A stretch of DNA of 38,576 nt, from positions 1 through 38,576 of the forward strand of contig JAKPGJ010000018.1 of NCBI GenBank assembly GCA_029550965.1. Reading direction: 5' to 3'. This DNA comes from Bacillota bacterium (lineage in GTDB: Bacteria; Bacillota; Clostridia; Oscillospirales; CAG-382). Shown here one piece after another: positions 32,442 through 38,576 of the stretch; position 1 is the stretch's first letter, and each line of letters begins with the position of its first letter. Below the pieces are notes generated by a model. That model was given only the letters and a program-made list of their open reading frames with translations. It did no database searches and was not told the origin of the DNA. The translations under genes and the position numbers were made by a program.

Positions 32442-33863
32442 TCATGGGTAAGGTATATATCCCCATTTGCCATCCAGGCAAACAGCCGCCATACCCTCCT
32501 TATAGCTGCTAACTTCACTATACTTACATTCTACAACCGTGTTTCCCTCTTTATCAATAAAGCCCCATTTCCCTGTTTCGCTGTCGCCGATGTTTACTGC
32601 CGCATAACCTTCGTTAAAATCATATGCAGAAAAGTAATGGAGTGGAGTGATTTCGCGCCCGGTTTTGTCAATAAATCCCCATTCACCAACTTGATCCGAA
32701 TTCATGCAAACCCTTGCCATACCTTCTATAAAGCTGAAGGCCCATCCGTATTTAGGGTTTATAACAAGTATTCCATTTTTGTTAATAAATCCATATTTAC
32801 CGTTTACTTTTACTCTTGACATTCCTTCTTTAAAATACCAAATTCCATCGTAATAAATCGGTTGCACAATGATTTTTCCGCTTTTGTCAATCACGCCGTA
32901 TTTTCCGTGATCCATTTTAAACCATGCTAAGCCTTCGGAAAAACTTGGGATTATTCCCGAAATAGCATACTCATTAACACAAGGAATAACCTCGTTGCCG
33001 GACAAATCTAAAAATCCCCATTGTGACCCGACACTGGCTGCTACCAAACCTTCGGATACATCGCCAAACGTTGAATACTTGCCTTCCGGCACAACGTCTT
33101 TACCCGTTTTATCTATTATTTTAAAATTTCCTTGCTCTGTAATGACGATCGCAACACCTTCTTGAAATCTAAACTTCTCGACATAAGAATACTGACAGGG
33201 AATAACCTCAGTACCCGTTTTGTCAATAAAGCCCCATTTGCTGTTTATGTATTCCACCTCGCCCAATTCGTCTTCGGGTGGTATATATAACTCTCCGCCG
33301 TTCGCAACAGCTGCCATTCCTTCGCTGAAAGAACTCACCCGATCGTATTTCGGAGGAACAACTTCTCTGCCGGTTGTATCAATGAACCCCCATTTCGTCC
33401 CCAATTTAACCGCAGCCATTCCTTCGGCGAAAATAAAGGCATCATCATATTTGCATGGAACAATCTCTTTACCGGTCTTATCAACAAAGCCGTATTTACC
33501 ATTTTGACAAACTACTGCTAAGCCGTCCGTAAAGGCGGAAGTCCTTATTCCACGCATAGTGCCCAAGTAGCCAATCCATTCATACTTCAATGGAATAACG
33601 ATTTCACCGGTTTTGTCAATATACCCCAGCTTGTCATCTATGCAAACTGCGGCTAAACCTTCTGAAAAATCCTCCGCCCGATCGTATTGATGTGCAATAG
33701 GGGCTAACTTCGTTTCTTGAACCTGCGAGGACGAATCGACCGTTTCTTGAACCTGCGAGTACGAAGCACCTTCACTTTGCGCGGTTTCATTGCTGTTTTC
33801 CGAACAAGAAAATAAAAAAGAAGAGATTAAAAAAATCGAAACAAAAAACGATACTTTGCGCAT
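32442..33863 (-). CDS. WG-repeat lipoprotein
   Basis: 473 residues. The lipoprotein signal peptide is MRKVSFFVSIFLISSFLFSC, with the lipobox cysteine at 20. A short Ser/Glu-rich linker holds a duplicated QVQETVDSSS/QVQETK segment. About ten WG repeats follow, each of the form KxGFIDKTGxEVIPxKY-D-(V)-x-x-F-x-EGxAAVxxx: a common beta-propeller-like repeat of bacterial surface proteins. The protein ends on a complete repeat (KWGYIPYP). The start ATG at 33863 has AGAGGGA upstream. Function of WG-repeat proteins is mostly undefined; adhesion or envelope sensing are guesses. It is monocistronic and AT-richer than the metabolic genes. Confidence 0.88.
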   Translation of the reverse strand: MRKVSFFVSIFLISSFLFSCSENSNETAQSEGASYSQVQETVDSSSQVQETKLAPIAHQYDRAEDFSEGLAAVCIDDKLGYIDKTGEIVIPLKYEWIGYLGTMRGIRTSAFTDGLAVVCQNGKYGFVDKTGKEIVPCKYDDAFIFAEGMAAVKLGTKWGFIDTTGREVVPPKYDRVSSFSEGMAAVANGGELYIPPEDELGEVEYINSKWGFIDKTGTEVIPCQYSYVEKFRFQEGVAIVITEQGNFKIIDKTGKDVVPEGKYSTFGDVSEGLVAASVGSQWGFLDLSGNEVIPCVNEYAISGIIPSFSEGLAWFKMDHGKYGVIDKSGKIIVQPIYYDGIWYFKEGMSRVKVNGKYGFINKNGILVINPKYGWAFSFIEGMARVCMNSDQVGEWGFIDKTGREITPLHYFSAYDFNEGYAAVNIGDSETGKWGFIDKEGNTVVECKYSEVSSYKEGMAAVCLDGKWGYIPYP

Positions 33864-33949
33864 GAATTTCCCTCTTAAGTTTTCAAATATTTACTTCTCT
33901 ACAGCAATAGTGGGCAAATCTGCGCAAATAGTTTCAGGAAAATAAAAAA

Positions 33950-34200
33950 GAACGCAGACTGTTCGTCAATAAAATGTACGCCCCGTTCTCCCTATTGGAA
34001 AACGGGGCAAAGAACCCTATTTTGCCTGCGTACGAAAGCAATTTGCTGCCGGAATCGCGCAGTTTACTTTATCTTGCAATCCGTTATTTTATGCTTTCCG
34101 CATGGTTTCTTCATAAATTAATTCGAACCACGCCTCAAGCGGCATTTTGCTTGTTTCAAGACACGCTATTCTCCCTTCATGTCGATCGCGTCGCTCATCA
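33950..34200 (-). other. Unassigned intergenic stretch with hairpins and mini-frames
   Basis: The gap 33864-34303 holds no gene I can support. On the minus strand there is an 18-codon frame (34089-34145, MPLEAWFELIYEETMRKA), preceded by another short frame (MSDAIDMKGE). Further on, a GCCCCGTT/AACGGGGC hairpin lies at about 33980-34015, and a weak GAAC/GTTC hairpin with a T-run near 33950. The arrangement could be a small RNA or the left border of the acquired segment. No att-like copy of tmRNA sequence is visible here. Confidence 0.3.
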
Positions 34201-34238
34201 CATATCGTGAGCAATTGCAATAGTTTTTTAAAATTTTT

Positions 34239-34251
34239 TCACTATTAGTGA
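34239..34251. promoter_or_regulatory. 13-bp palindrome upstream of the XRE gene, candidate operator
   Basis: TCACTA-T-TAGTGA is perfectly symmetrical and sits just upstream of the predicted -35 of the repressor gene, the usual place for an autoregulatory XRE site. Confidence 0.5.
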
Positions 34252-34257
34252 GGCATA

Positions 34258-34285
34258 TTGTATTTCTCATAATGCGTGATAAAAT
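34258..34285 (+). promoter_or_regulatory. Promoter of the XRE operon
   Basis: TTGTAT (34258-34263), 16-base spacer, TAAAAT (34280-34285), before the start at 34304. A moderate match. Confidence 0.5.
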
Positions 34286-34303
34286 AAACGTGAGGTGTGT
34301 ATA

Positions 34304-34690
34304 ATGTTTCCAAAAAGATTGAAAGAGTTGCGAGGTGATAAAGGTTTATCACAAAGAGAATTAGCCAAACTTCTCAACATATCATCTAGCACAATAGCAA
34401 TGTACGAAACCGGCCAAAGAGACCCTGACACTGAGACATTACAGCGACTAGCCGAGTTCTTTGACTGTTCAATAGACTATCTATTAGGAAAGAGTAACAT
34501 CCGCGAACCTGCCGACGAAATAGCCGAAGCGGTCAAAGATGACCCTGAACTTGCGGACTTCTGGAATGTGTTACGGGAAAGGGAAGATTTGAAGCTGCTG
34601 TTCAAGCAGACGAAAAAGCTTGAACCAAGAGAGATTAAGCAGATAATACGGATTATCAAGGCGATTGAGGACGAGGAAGGGAATACATGA
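34304..34690 (+). CDS. XRE-family transcriptional regulator
   Basis: About 128 residues from ATG at 34304 (MFPKRLKELRGDKGLSQRELAKLL) with GAGGTG upstream; an in-frame GTG lies three codons earlier. The HTH_3 domain (residues 3-60) has the turn LSQRELAKLLNISSSTIAMYETGQRDPDTETLQRLAEFFDCSIDYLLG, a textbook Cro/CI type. A C-terminal helical tail (about 70-128) ends KQIIRIIKAIEDEEGNT. It is the first gene of an AT-rich operon ending near the recombinase and overlaps the next gene by ATGA. With an IrrE-like metalloprotease three genes on, it fits the repressor-protease pair used by conjugative elements to sense damage. Confidence 0.9.
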   Translation: MFPKRLKELRGDKGLSQRELAKLLNISSSTIAMYETGQRDPDTETLQRLAEFFDCSIDYLLGKSNIREPADEIAEAVKDDPELADFWNVLREREDLKLLFKQTKKLEPREIKQIIRIIKAIEDEEGNT

Positions 34691-35367
34691 GTATTTTTGA
34701 TAAATTCCTCAAAAAAGATAATGATGTAGATGATAATTTAGAATTTGCCCAAGCCTTATTTGATTGCTTAAAACTGAGCGTAGGTTTTGGAAGTGAAGGC
34801 AGTATTCAAAAGAAGGCAAAAGAGTTTGTTAAAAATGCAAAAGATAGGCATGAGGTATTGGGTAAAGTTATTGAGTTGTGCCAGGGCATAGAAAATCCTG
34901 AAGCATATTACCTTATAGGCACGGCTTATATATGGAAAGGCGCTAAATTCAGGCAGCAAGCTATTTTTTATTTAGAAAAATTTTTGAGCCTTAGTTATCC
35001 AGAAACCAATACTCTTTTTAGAATTTACATAGATTTAGGTAAAGCATATGAAGGAGAATATGATTTTTATAATGCCCTACGATACTATCTGGAAGCGAAA
35101 AATGTAAACCCTTCCATATCTCCAAGTTACGCACATATCGCAACTATATATGTAAAAATGAATAAACTAGATGAGGCAATAAAATTCCTAAAAGACGCAA
35201 AGAAGCTGCCATATTATAAACCACGCAAAATAGTAAGCCCTATTGATGGAAAAGTAAGCTATGATGACACTTTTAAAATTGTTATAGATAGTTATTTGAA
35301 GGACATAGAAGAAAAGAAAGCCAAAGGATATGTATATAGACCTAGAAAAAATAAAGAGTCAATTTAA
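34687..35367 (+). CDS. TPR-repeat protein, mobile-element cargo
   Basis: 226 residues, ATG overlapping the XRE stop (ATGA), ribosome site GAGGAAGGG. Tetratricopeptide-like helices occupy about residues 60-175 (AYYLIGTAYIWKGAKFRQQAIFYLEKFLSL, then YIDLGKAYEGEYDFYNALRYYLEAKNVNP, then AHIATIYVKMNKLDEAIKFLKDAKKLP). The C-terminal tail is charged (KAKGYVYRPRKNKESI). No signal peptide or catalytic motif. Genes of this type after an XRE repressor are common in clostridial mobile elements; it probably binds protein partners. Adenine-rich codon use differs from the metabolic genes to the left. Confidence 0.75.
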   Translation: MSIFDKFLKKDNDVDDNLEFAQALFDCLKLSVGFGSEGSIQKKAKEFVKNAKDRHEVLGKVIELCQGIENPEAYYLIGTAYIWKGAKFRQQAIFYLEKFLSLSYPETNTLFRIYIDLGKAYEGEYDFYNALRYYLEAKNVNPSISPSYAHIATIYVKMNKLDEAIKFLKDAKKLPYYKPRKIVSPIDGKVSYDDTFKIVIDSYLKDIEEKKAKGYVYRPRKNKESI

Positions 35368-35384
35368 TCTAAGGAGTGAACCAC

Positions 35385-35657
35385 ATGAATGACAGGGAAT
35401 TACTTGAATTTATTGCTACAAAGGTTGCAGACCTGGACGCCAAGGTGGGAAACCTGACAAACGATGTCTCTGGATTAAAAAATGATGTTTCTGGCTTAAA
35501 GGATGGCCAAAAACGTATAGAGATTATGCTAGAGCATGATATAAAACCTAAAATTCAAGCCTTATTTGACGGCTATAAGCAGCATACAGACCAACTTGAC
35601 CGTATAGAGAAAGAAGTATCCAGACACGATGAGTTTATCCTTAGAAGAATAAAATAA
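35385..35657 (+). CDS. Small coiled-coil protein
   Basis: 90 residues from ATG at 35385 with AAGGAG upstream; a GTG three codons earlier is less likely. The whole length is helical: DLDAKVGNLTNDVSGLKNDVSGLKDG includes a direct repeat NDVSGLK, which keeps the heptad of hydrophobic residues. A charged segment (KKPKIQALFDGYKQHTDQLDRIEKEV-like) closes it. No known catalytic residues. Proteins of this size with repeated NDVxxLK heptads occur widely in Firmicute genomic islands. It likely oligomerises; its function is unknown. Confidence 0.7.
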   Translation: MNDRELLEFIATKVADLDAKVGNLTNDVSGLKNDVSGLKDGQKRIEIMLEHDIKPKIQALFDGYKQHTDQLDRIEKEVSRHDEFILRRIK

Positions 35658-35689
35658 CTAAAACAGCAATATTTTTGGAGGCTTTAACG

Positions 35690-36028
35690 ATGCCAGTGGA
35701 TTTATTGGACAAGCCACTTTTGAAAGGCTTGCTGGAGGGTAATATCCCTTTCTATGAATTGATGAACTCATACGGCATAAAAGTAATCATAGCAAATCTA
35801 TGCACTAAGATATACGGTTTTACATATGTCAGTAATCATAACAATATCTACATAATCCTGAACGGCAATATCTCATACGAAACACAATGCAAGGTACTAA
35901 TCCACGAATTGAAGCATATTATCAACGACATTCCAAAGCAAAGCTACTATATTGGTCTTGATATGCAGTATGAATACATCGAAAAAGAGGCAGACATGTT
36001 GACCGAAAAAATTATTAAAAAAATATAA
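35690..36028 (+). CDS. ImmA/IrrE-like zinc metallopeptidase
   Basis: About 112 residues from ATG at 35690 (MPVDLLDKPLLKGLLEGNIPF) with GGAGG upstream. The metallopeptidase motif is HELKH in CKVLIHELKHIINDIP, and the downstream YIEKEADMLTEKI supplies the third metal ligand E, as in ImmA/IrrE-type proteases. In ICEBs1 and related elements ImmA cleaves the XRE repressor ImmR to start excision. The XRE gene three positions upstream is the obvious candidate substrate, though the two are usually adjacent. The protein is short but keeps the catalytic core. Confidence 0.8.
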   Translation: MPVDLLDKPLLKGLLEGNIPFYELMNSYGIKVIIANLCTKIYGFTYVSNHNNIYIILNGNISYETQCKVLIHELKHIINDIPKQSYYIGLDMQYEYIEKEADMLTEKIIKKI

Positions 36029-36050
36029 AATAGTCAGGAGGTTTATCATA

Positions 36051-36575
36051 ATGAAAAAGATTTTTGTATTAATTCTCATTTTGTCGCTTGCATTATCTTT
36101 GTTTTCAGCGTGTGGCAGCTCTCAAGATGTAAAACCCGAAAAAGTAGACAGCGAAACATCTCAGCAAAAGGAAACTAAGACAGAAACAGAAACATACGAA
36201 ATCGGGGATTCCGTCAAAGCCGGAAATTTGATTTTCACAGTGAATTCAACAAGGACGGACGCAGGCGGCGATTTCATCAAGCCAAAGGATGGATATATAT
36301 ATTACATCATCGACGTTACTGTTGAAAATACAGGGGACAAATCTGAATCCGTAAGTTCTCTTATGATGTTTAAACTGTTTGATTCCCAAGGATATAATTA
36401 CACAATAACTATTGGCCCGGAAACTCAAGGATCTGTTAATGGTGAGATTTCTGCAGGCAGAAAACTCAGAGGCGAACTTGCATTTGAAATTCCAAAAGAT
36501 GCAACAGGTTTAGAATTACAGATAGATCCTACATTATTTGGTAGCGGTCAAATTATAGTTGAGTTGGATAGGTGA
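36051..36575 (+). CDS. DUF4352-like lipoprotein
   Basis: 174 residues. The lipoprotein signal peptide (MKKIFVLILILSLALSLFSAC) has the lipobox LFSAC with cysteine at 21. A Ser/Glu/Thr-rich linker (about 24-48) is followed by an immunoglobulin-like domain: YEIGDSVKAGNLIFTVNST, then YYIIDVTVENTGDKSESVSSL, then RGELAFEIPKDATGLELQ, a pattern typical of DUF4352/telokin-like proteins. AGGAGG lies upstream. In mobile elements such lipoproteins are common cargo, with no fixed function; surface exclusion and stress protection have both been proposed for others. Confidence 0.85.
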   Translation: MKKIFVLILILSLALSLFSACGSSQDVKPEKVDSETSQQKETKTETETYEIGDSVKAGNLIFTVNSTRTDAGGDFIKPKDGYIYYIIDVTVENTGDKSESVSSLMMFKLFDSQGYNYTITIGPETQGSVNGEISAGRKLRGELAFEIPKDATGLELQIDPTLFGSGQIIVELDR

Positions 36576-36604
36576 TAAAAATATATCAAAAGGAGGTCAT
36601 ATTT

Positions 36605-36955
36605 ATGAAAAAAGCAGGAGGAATTATTGCTCTGATTGCTGGGATTTTTGGTATCATTGCGGCGATAGTAACAATGTTTATTGGCGGAGTTGGAGCGGCT
36701 TTTGGCGGAGAAGGTGCAGAAACTATTATCGGTTTAGGTTGGGGAGGTATTTTATTTTCCTTTTTAACTATTATTTTCGGCGCAATAGCAATGAACGCAA
36801 AATCAAAAGTGCCAGGTATATTGCTCATAATCTGCGCTATTGCAGGTGCTATTCTCGGCGGTACATTTGTAGCTATTTTTATGGTGCTGGCACTTGTCGG
36901 CGGGATACTAGCCGTAATTGGCACGAAAAAGGCAGAAACAACCCAAGCATCCTAA
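36605..36955 (+). CDS. Small four-helix membrane protein (DUF4064-like)
   Basis: 116 residues from ATG at 36605 (MKKAGGIIALIAGIFGII) with AAAGGAGG upstream; the frame extends 11 codons further. Four hydrophobic, Gly/Ala-rich segments (about 4-28, 44-64, 70-88, 90-108) with short loops and a charged C-terminus. The pattern (GGIIALIAGIFGIIAAIVTMFIGG, later GGILAVIG) resembles DUF4064-type membrane proteins. It follows the lipoprotein by about 30 bases and is probably cotranscribed. Function unknown. Confidence 0.78.
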   Translation: MKKAGGIIALIAGIFGIIAAIVTMFIGGVGAAFGGEGAETIIGLGWGGILFSFLTIIFGAIAMNAKSKVPGILLIICAIAGAILGGTFVAIFMVLALVGGILAVIGTKKAETTQAS

Positions 36956-36964
36956 GAGGTCAAT

Positions 36965-38576
36965 ATGCAAAAAGCCGCAGCATATGCACGATACAGCAGC
37001 GATAACCAGAGGGAAGAAAGTATAGAGGCTCAATTGAGGGCTATTCGTGAATATTGTCAAAAAAACGATATACAACTCGTTAAAATATACACTGATGAAG
37101 CACGGAGTGCAACAACCGATGACAGGCCCGGCTTCCTGCAAATGATACAGGACAGCGCATTGGGCCTGTTTTCTGTTGTCATCGTTCACAAGCTGGACCG
37201 CTTCAGCCGGGACAGATACGATAGTGCATTTTATAAGCGTCAGCTTAAAAAAAACGGCGTCCGGCTTATTTCCGTCTTGGAAAACCTCGACGACAGCCCG
37301 GAAAGCATAATACTTGAGTCTGTTCTTGAAGGCATGGCCGAATACTATAGCCGTAACCTTGCACGGGAAGTGATGAAGGGTATGCGCGAAACTGCCCTGC
37401 AATGTAAACACACCGGCGGAAAGCCCCCGCTTGGGTATGACGTTGCACCTGATAAGACATATATCATAAATGAACAAAAAGCTAGAATTGTACGGACCAT
37501 ATTTGAAATGTATGCTGCAGGGAAGGGATACAGTGAAATTATACATAAGCTAAAACAGTGCGGATATAAAACTCAATCAGGCCGGCCATTCGGCAAAAAC
37601 AGCATACATGATATTCTTTGCAATGAAAAATACAGAGGGGTGTATATTTTCAATCGTACTGAACGAAAAATCAACGGCAAGCGTAATCACCATAAAAGCA
37701 AAAGCGAGGACGAGATCATAAGAATTGAGGGTGGTATGCCTCGGATAATAGATGACGAAACCTGGAAGGCGGTGCAAGTAAGAATGAATAAAAATAAAAA
37801 AGGCGCTAATTCTGCAAAAGAAATATACCTACTAGCCGGATTGATTTATTGCGGTAAATGCGGCGGTGCCATGACAGGAACCAGGAAGTTTGCCGGCAGG
37901 AACAAGGACCTTTATGTGAGCTATGAATGCTCTACCCGGAAAAGAACAAAAGGGTGTGGCATGAAAGCCATCAATAAAGGTTTTGTTGAAAATGCCGTAA
38001 TTGAACACCTTGAGAAAAATATATTTTCTCCGGATGCGATCGATAAACTCGTAATAAAAATAATGGAGTATTCCAAGGCTCAAACTGTTGAAATTAATAA
38101 AGATATAAAACTGTTCACCGACCAACTCTCAGGAGTACAAACAGAGATAAACAATATAGTAAATGCTATAGCTGCCGGGATGTTTCACCCGTCTATGAAA
38201 GAAAAAATGGATGAACTTGAAGCCAAAAAAGCCAATCTCACGATTAAGCTGGAGGAAGCCAAGCTACAAGCACAAACTCATGCGCCATCCGAAGAAATGA
38301 TCCGCCATTATCTCCAAAAAGATTCTGACATAAAAAACAAAAGCCCGGAAGAGCAAAAGCGCATCATCCAGGCTTATGTAAAAAAAGTTATTGTCTACGA
38401 AGATAAAATTGATATAGATACAATTGTGACCTTTGATGGTGGAGGCGACGGGAGTCGAACCCGTGTCCGAAAATTCCTCGCCGATACTTTCTACGAGCGT
38501 AGCTCTTCATTTACATTCCCGCGCGTATCCGCCGAAGAGCAGGCTGATATGCTTGGTAGCTTCATAAGTTCATGGC
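36965..38576 (+). CDS. Large serine recombinase; reading frame continues past tmRNA to the window end
   Basis: At least 537 codons from ATG at 36965 (MQKAAAYARYSSDNQREE) with GAGGTC upstream, and no stop before the window edge. The resolvase catalytic domain (about 1-145) has the nucleophile Ser in YARYSSDNQ and the Arg of KLDRFSRDRYD. A recombinase domain follows (GKPPLGYDVAPDK...ILCNEKYRGVY). A zinc ribbon lies at about 292-332 (LIYCGKCGGAM, ECSTRKRTKGCG). A long coiled coil (about 365-445) and the usual beta strand KVIVYEDKIDIDTIVTF follow. Past DGGG (about 491) the frame is simply antisense tmRNA, so the native protein probably ends at or near here. It would integrate or excise the element at ssrA. 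Confidence 0.88.
   Translation, partial: MQKAAAYARYSSDNQREESIEAQLRAIREYCQKNDIQLVKIYTDEARSATTDDRPGFLQMIQDSALGLFSVVIVHKLDRFSRDRYDSAFYKRQLKKNGVRLISVLENLDDSPESIILESVLEGMAEYYSRNLAREVMKGMRETALQCKHTGGKPPLGYDVAPDKTYIINEQKARIVRTIFEMYAAGKGYSEIIHKLKQCGYKTQSGRPFGKNSIHDILCNEKYRGVYIFNRTERKINGKRNHHKSKSEDEIIRIEGGMPRIIDDETWKAVQVRMNKNKKGANSAKEIYLLAGLIYCGKCGGAMTGTRKFAGRNKDLYVSYECSTRKRTKGCGMKAINKGFVENAVIEHLEKNIFSPDAIDKLVIKIMEYSKAQTVEINKDIKLFTDQLSGVQTEINNIVNAIAAGMFHPSMKEKMDELEAKKANLTIKLEEAKLQAQTHAPSEEMIRHYLQKDSDIKNKSPEEQKRIIQAYVKKVIVYEDKIDIDTIVTFDGGGDGSRTRVRKFLADTFYERSSSFTFPRVSAEEQADMLGSFISSW
38437..38576 (-). ncRNA. ssrA: Transfer-messenger RNA, 3' part (gene leaves the window)
   Basis: On the minus strand the sequence ends ...CGGGTTCGACTCCCG, then TCGCCTCCACCA. 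The T-arm is ACGGG-TTCGACT-CCCGT, the acceptor strand CGCCTCC, discriminator A and an encoded CCA whose last base is at 38437. About 140 bases of the 3' half (pseudoknot region and tRNA-like end) lie inside the window; the tag-peptide frame and 5' half are to the right. tmRNA rescues stalled ribosomes with SmpB. The gene is convergent with the recombinase, whose frame runs across it. Confidence 0.9.

Noticed and set aside
32212..32481. 89-codon minus-strand frame after the WG-repeat gene
   Set aside because: It overlaps the 3' end of the WG gene and runs through a perfect inverted repeat; no ribosome site.
33974..34210. 78-codon plus-strand frame
   Set aside because: Composition is unlike a protein, there is no ribosome binding site, and it crosses a GC hairpin.
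38437..38576. tRNA gene at the right end
   Set aside because: The T-arm and CCA end fit, but upstream sequence continues as pseudoknot-like tmRNA with no anticodon arm or D-arm at tRNA distance.

Overview
The window looks like a chromosomal segment of a strictly anaerobic Firmicute of the class Clostridia, probably an Oscillospirales/Ruminococcaceae-type organism. The basis is the family-level look of the proteins, Shine-Dalgarno-rich starts, sigma-A promoters of the TTGAYT-N17-TATAAT type, a class-2 (Firmicute) GalT, an [FeFe]-hydrogenase, and an Hcp/FrdX/HcpR nitrosative-stress locus. Taxon assignment is inference only. Most of the window reads as moderately GC-rich. The right end (from about 33.9 kb) is visibly AT-rich and looks acquired.

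Layout. 1-1.44 kb: the 5' end of a gene leaving the window (possibly NUDIX) and an IS3-family insertion sequence whose right end interrupts a class A beta-lactamase-like gene (1.44-2.28 kb). 2.4-3.94 kb: a VWA-domain lipoprotein with a frameshift in its signal peptide. 3.99-5.61 kb: a sigma-70-family factor overlapping a winged-helix-type partner gene that carries an in-frame stop. 5.7-7.9 kb: SGNH hydrolase-galT operon. 8.0-10.6 kb: a large secreted GHL10-type glycosidase. 10.6-12.1 kb: a PQ-loop membrane protein, an array of 18 degenerate heptamers, and a D-2-hydroxyacid dehydrogenase whose stop codon lies in the array. 12.3-15.7 kb: frdX-hcp-cupin operon divergent from an HcpR-like Crp/Fnr regulator, with a 16-bp palindrome between them at an activator-like distance. 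15.8-22.2 kb: a giant surface protein (GLUG repeats, Ig-like repeats, C-terminal anchor) split by two single-base frameshifts. 22.5-24.0 kb: bacteriohemerythrin-CheX operon and a PNPOx-fold protein. 24.1-26.4 kb: a discoidin-like surface protein and a compact GH32. 26.5-30.1 kb: a two-gene [FeFe]-hydrogenase operon with a GltD-like flavoprotein partner. 30.2-33.9 kb: a frameshifted repeat protein, a beta-helix-like surface protein and a WG-repeat lipoprotein. 34.3-38.4 kb: a mobile-element module (XRE regulator, TPR protein, coiled-coil protein, IrrE-like metallopeptidase, DUF4352-like lipoprotein, small membrane protein, large serine recombinase) abutting the 3' end of tmRNA (ssrA), which leaves the window on the minus strand.

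How it fits together. The metabolic core is fermentative redox handling (hydrogenase plus flavoprotein), defence against NO/hydroxylamine and oxygen (Hcp, FrdX, HcpR, bacteriohemerythrin), and sugar use (GalT, SGNH esterase, GHL10, GH32). Surface and accessory genes carry nearly all the lesions: four apparent single-base deletions, one in-frame stop and one IS truncation, while the long metabolic genes are intact. This could be real decay of variable surface genes or uncorrected sequencing error, and the two cannot be separated from the sequence alone.

The items I consider most worth following are the recombinase reading frame that runs without a stop into antisense tmRNA, the heptamer array, the IS end that can fold away its own ribosome binding site, and the HcpR operator geometry.
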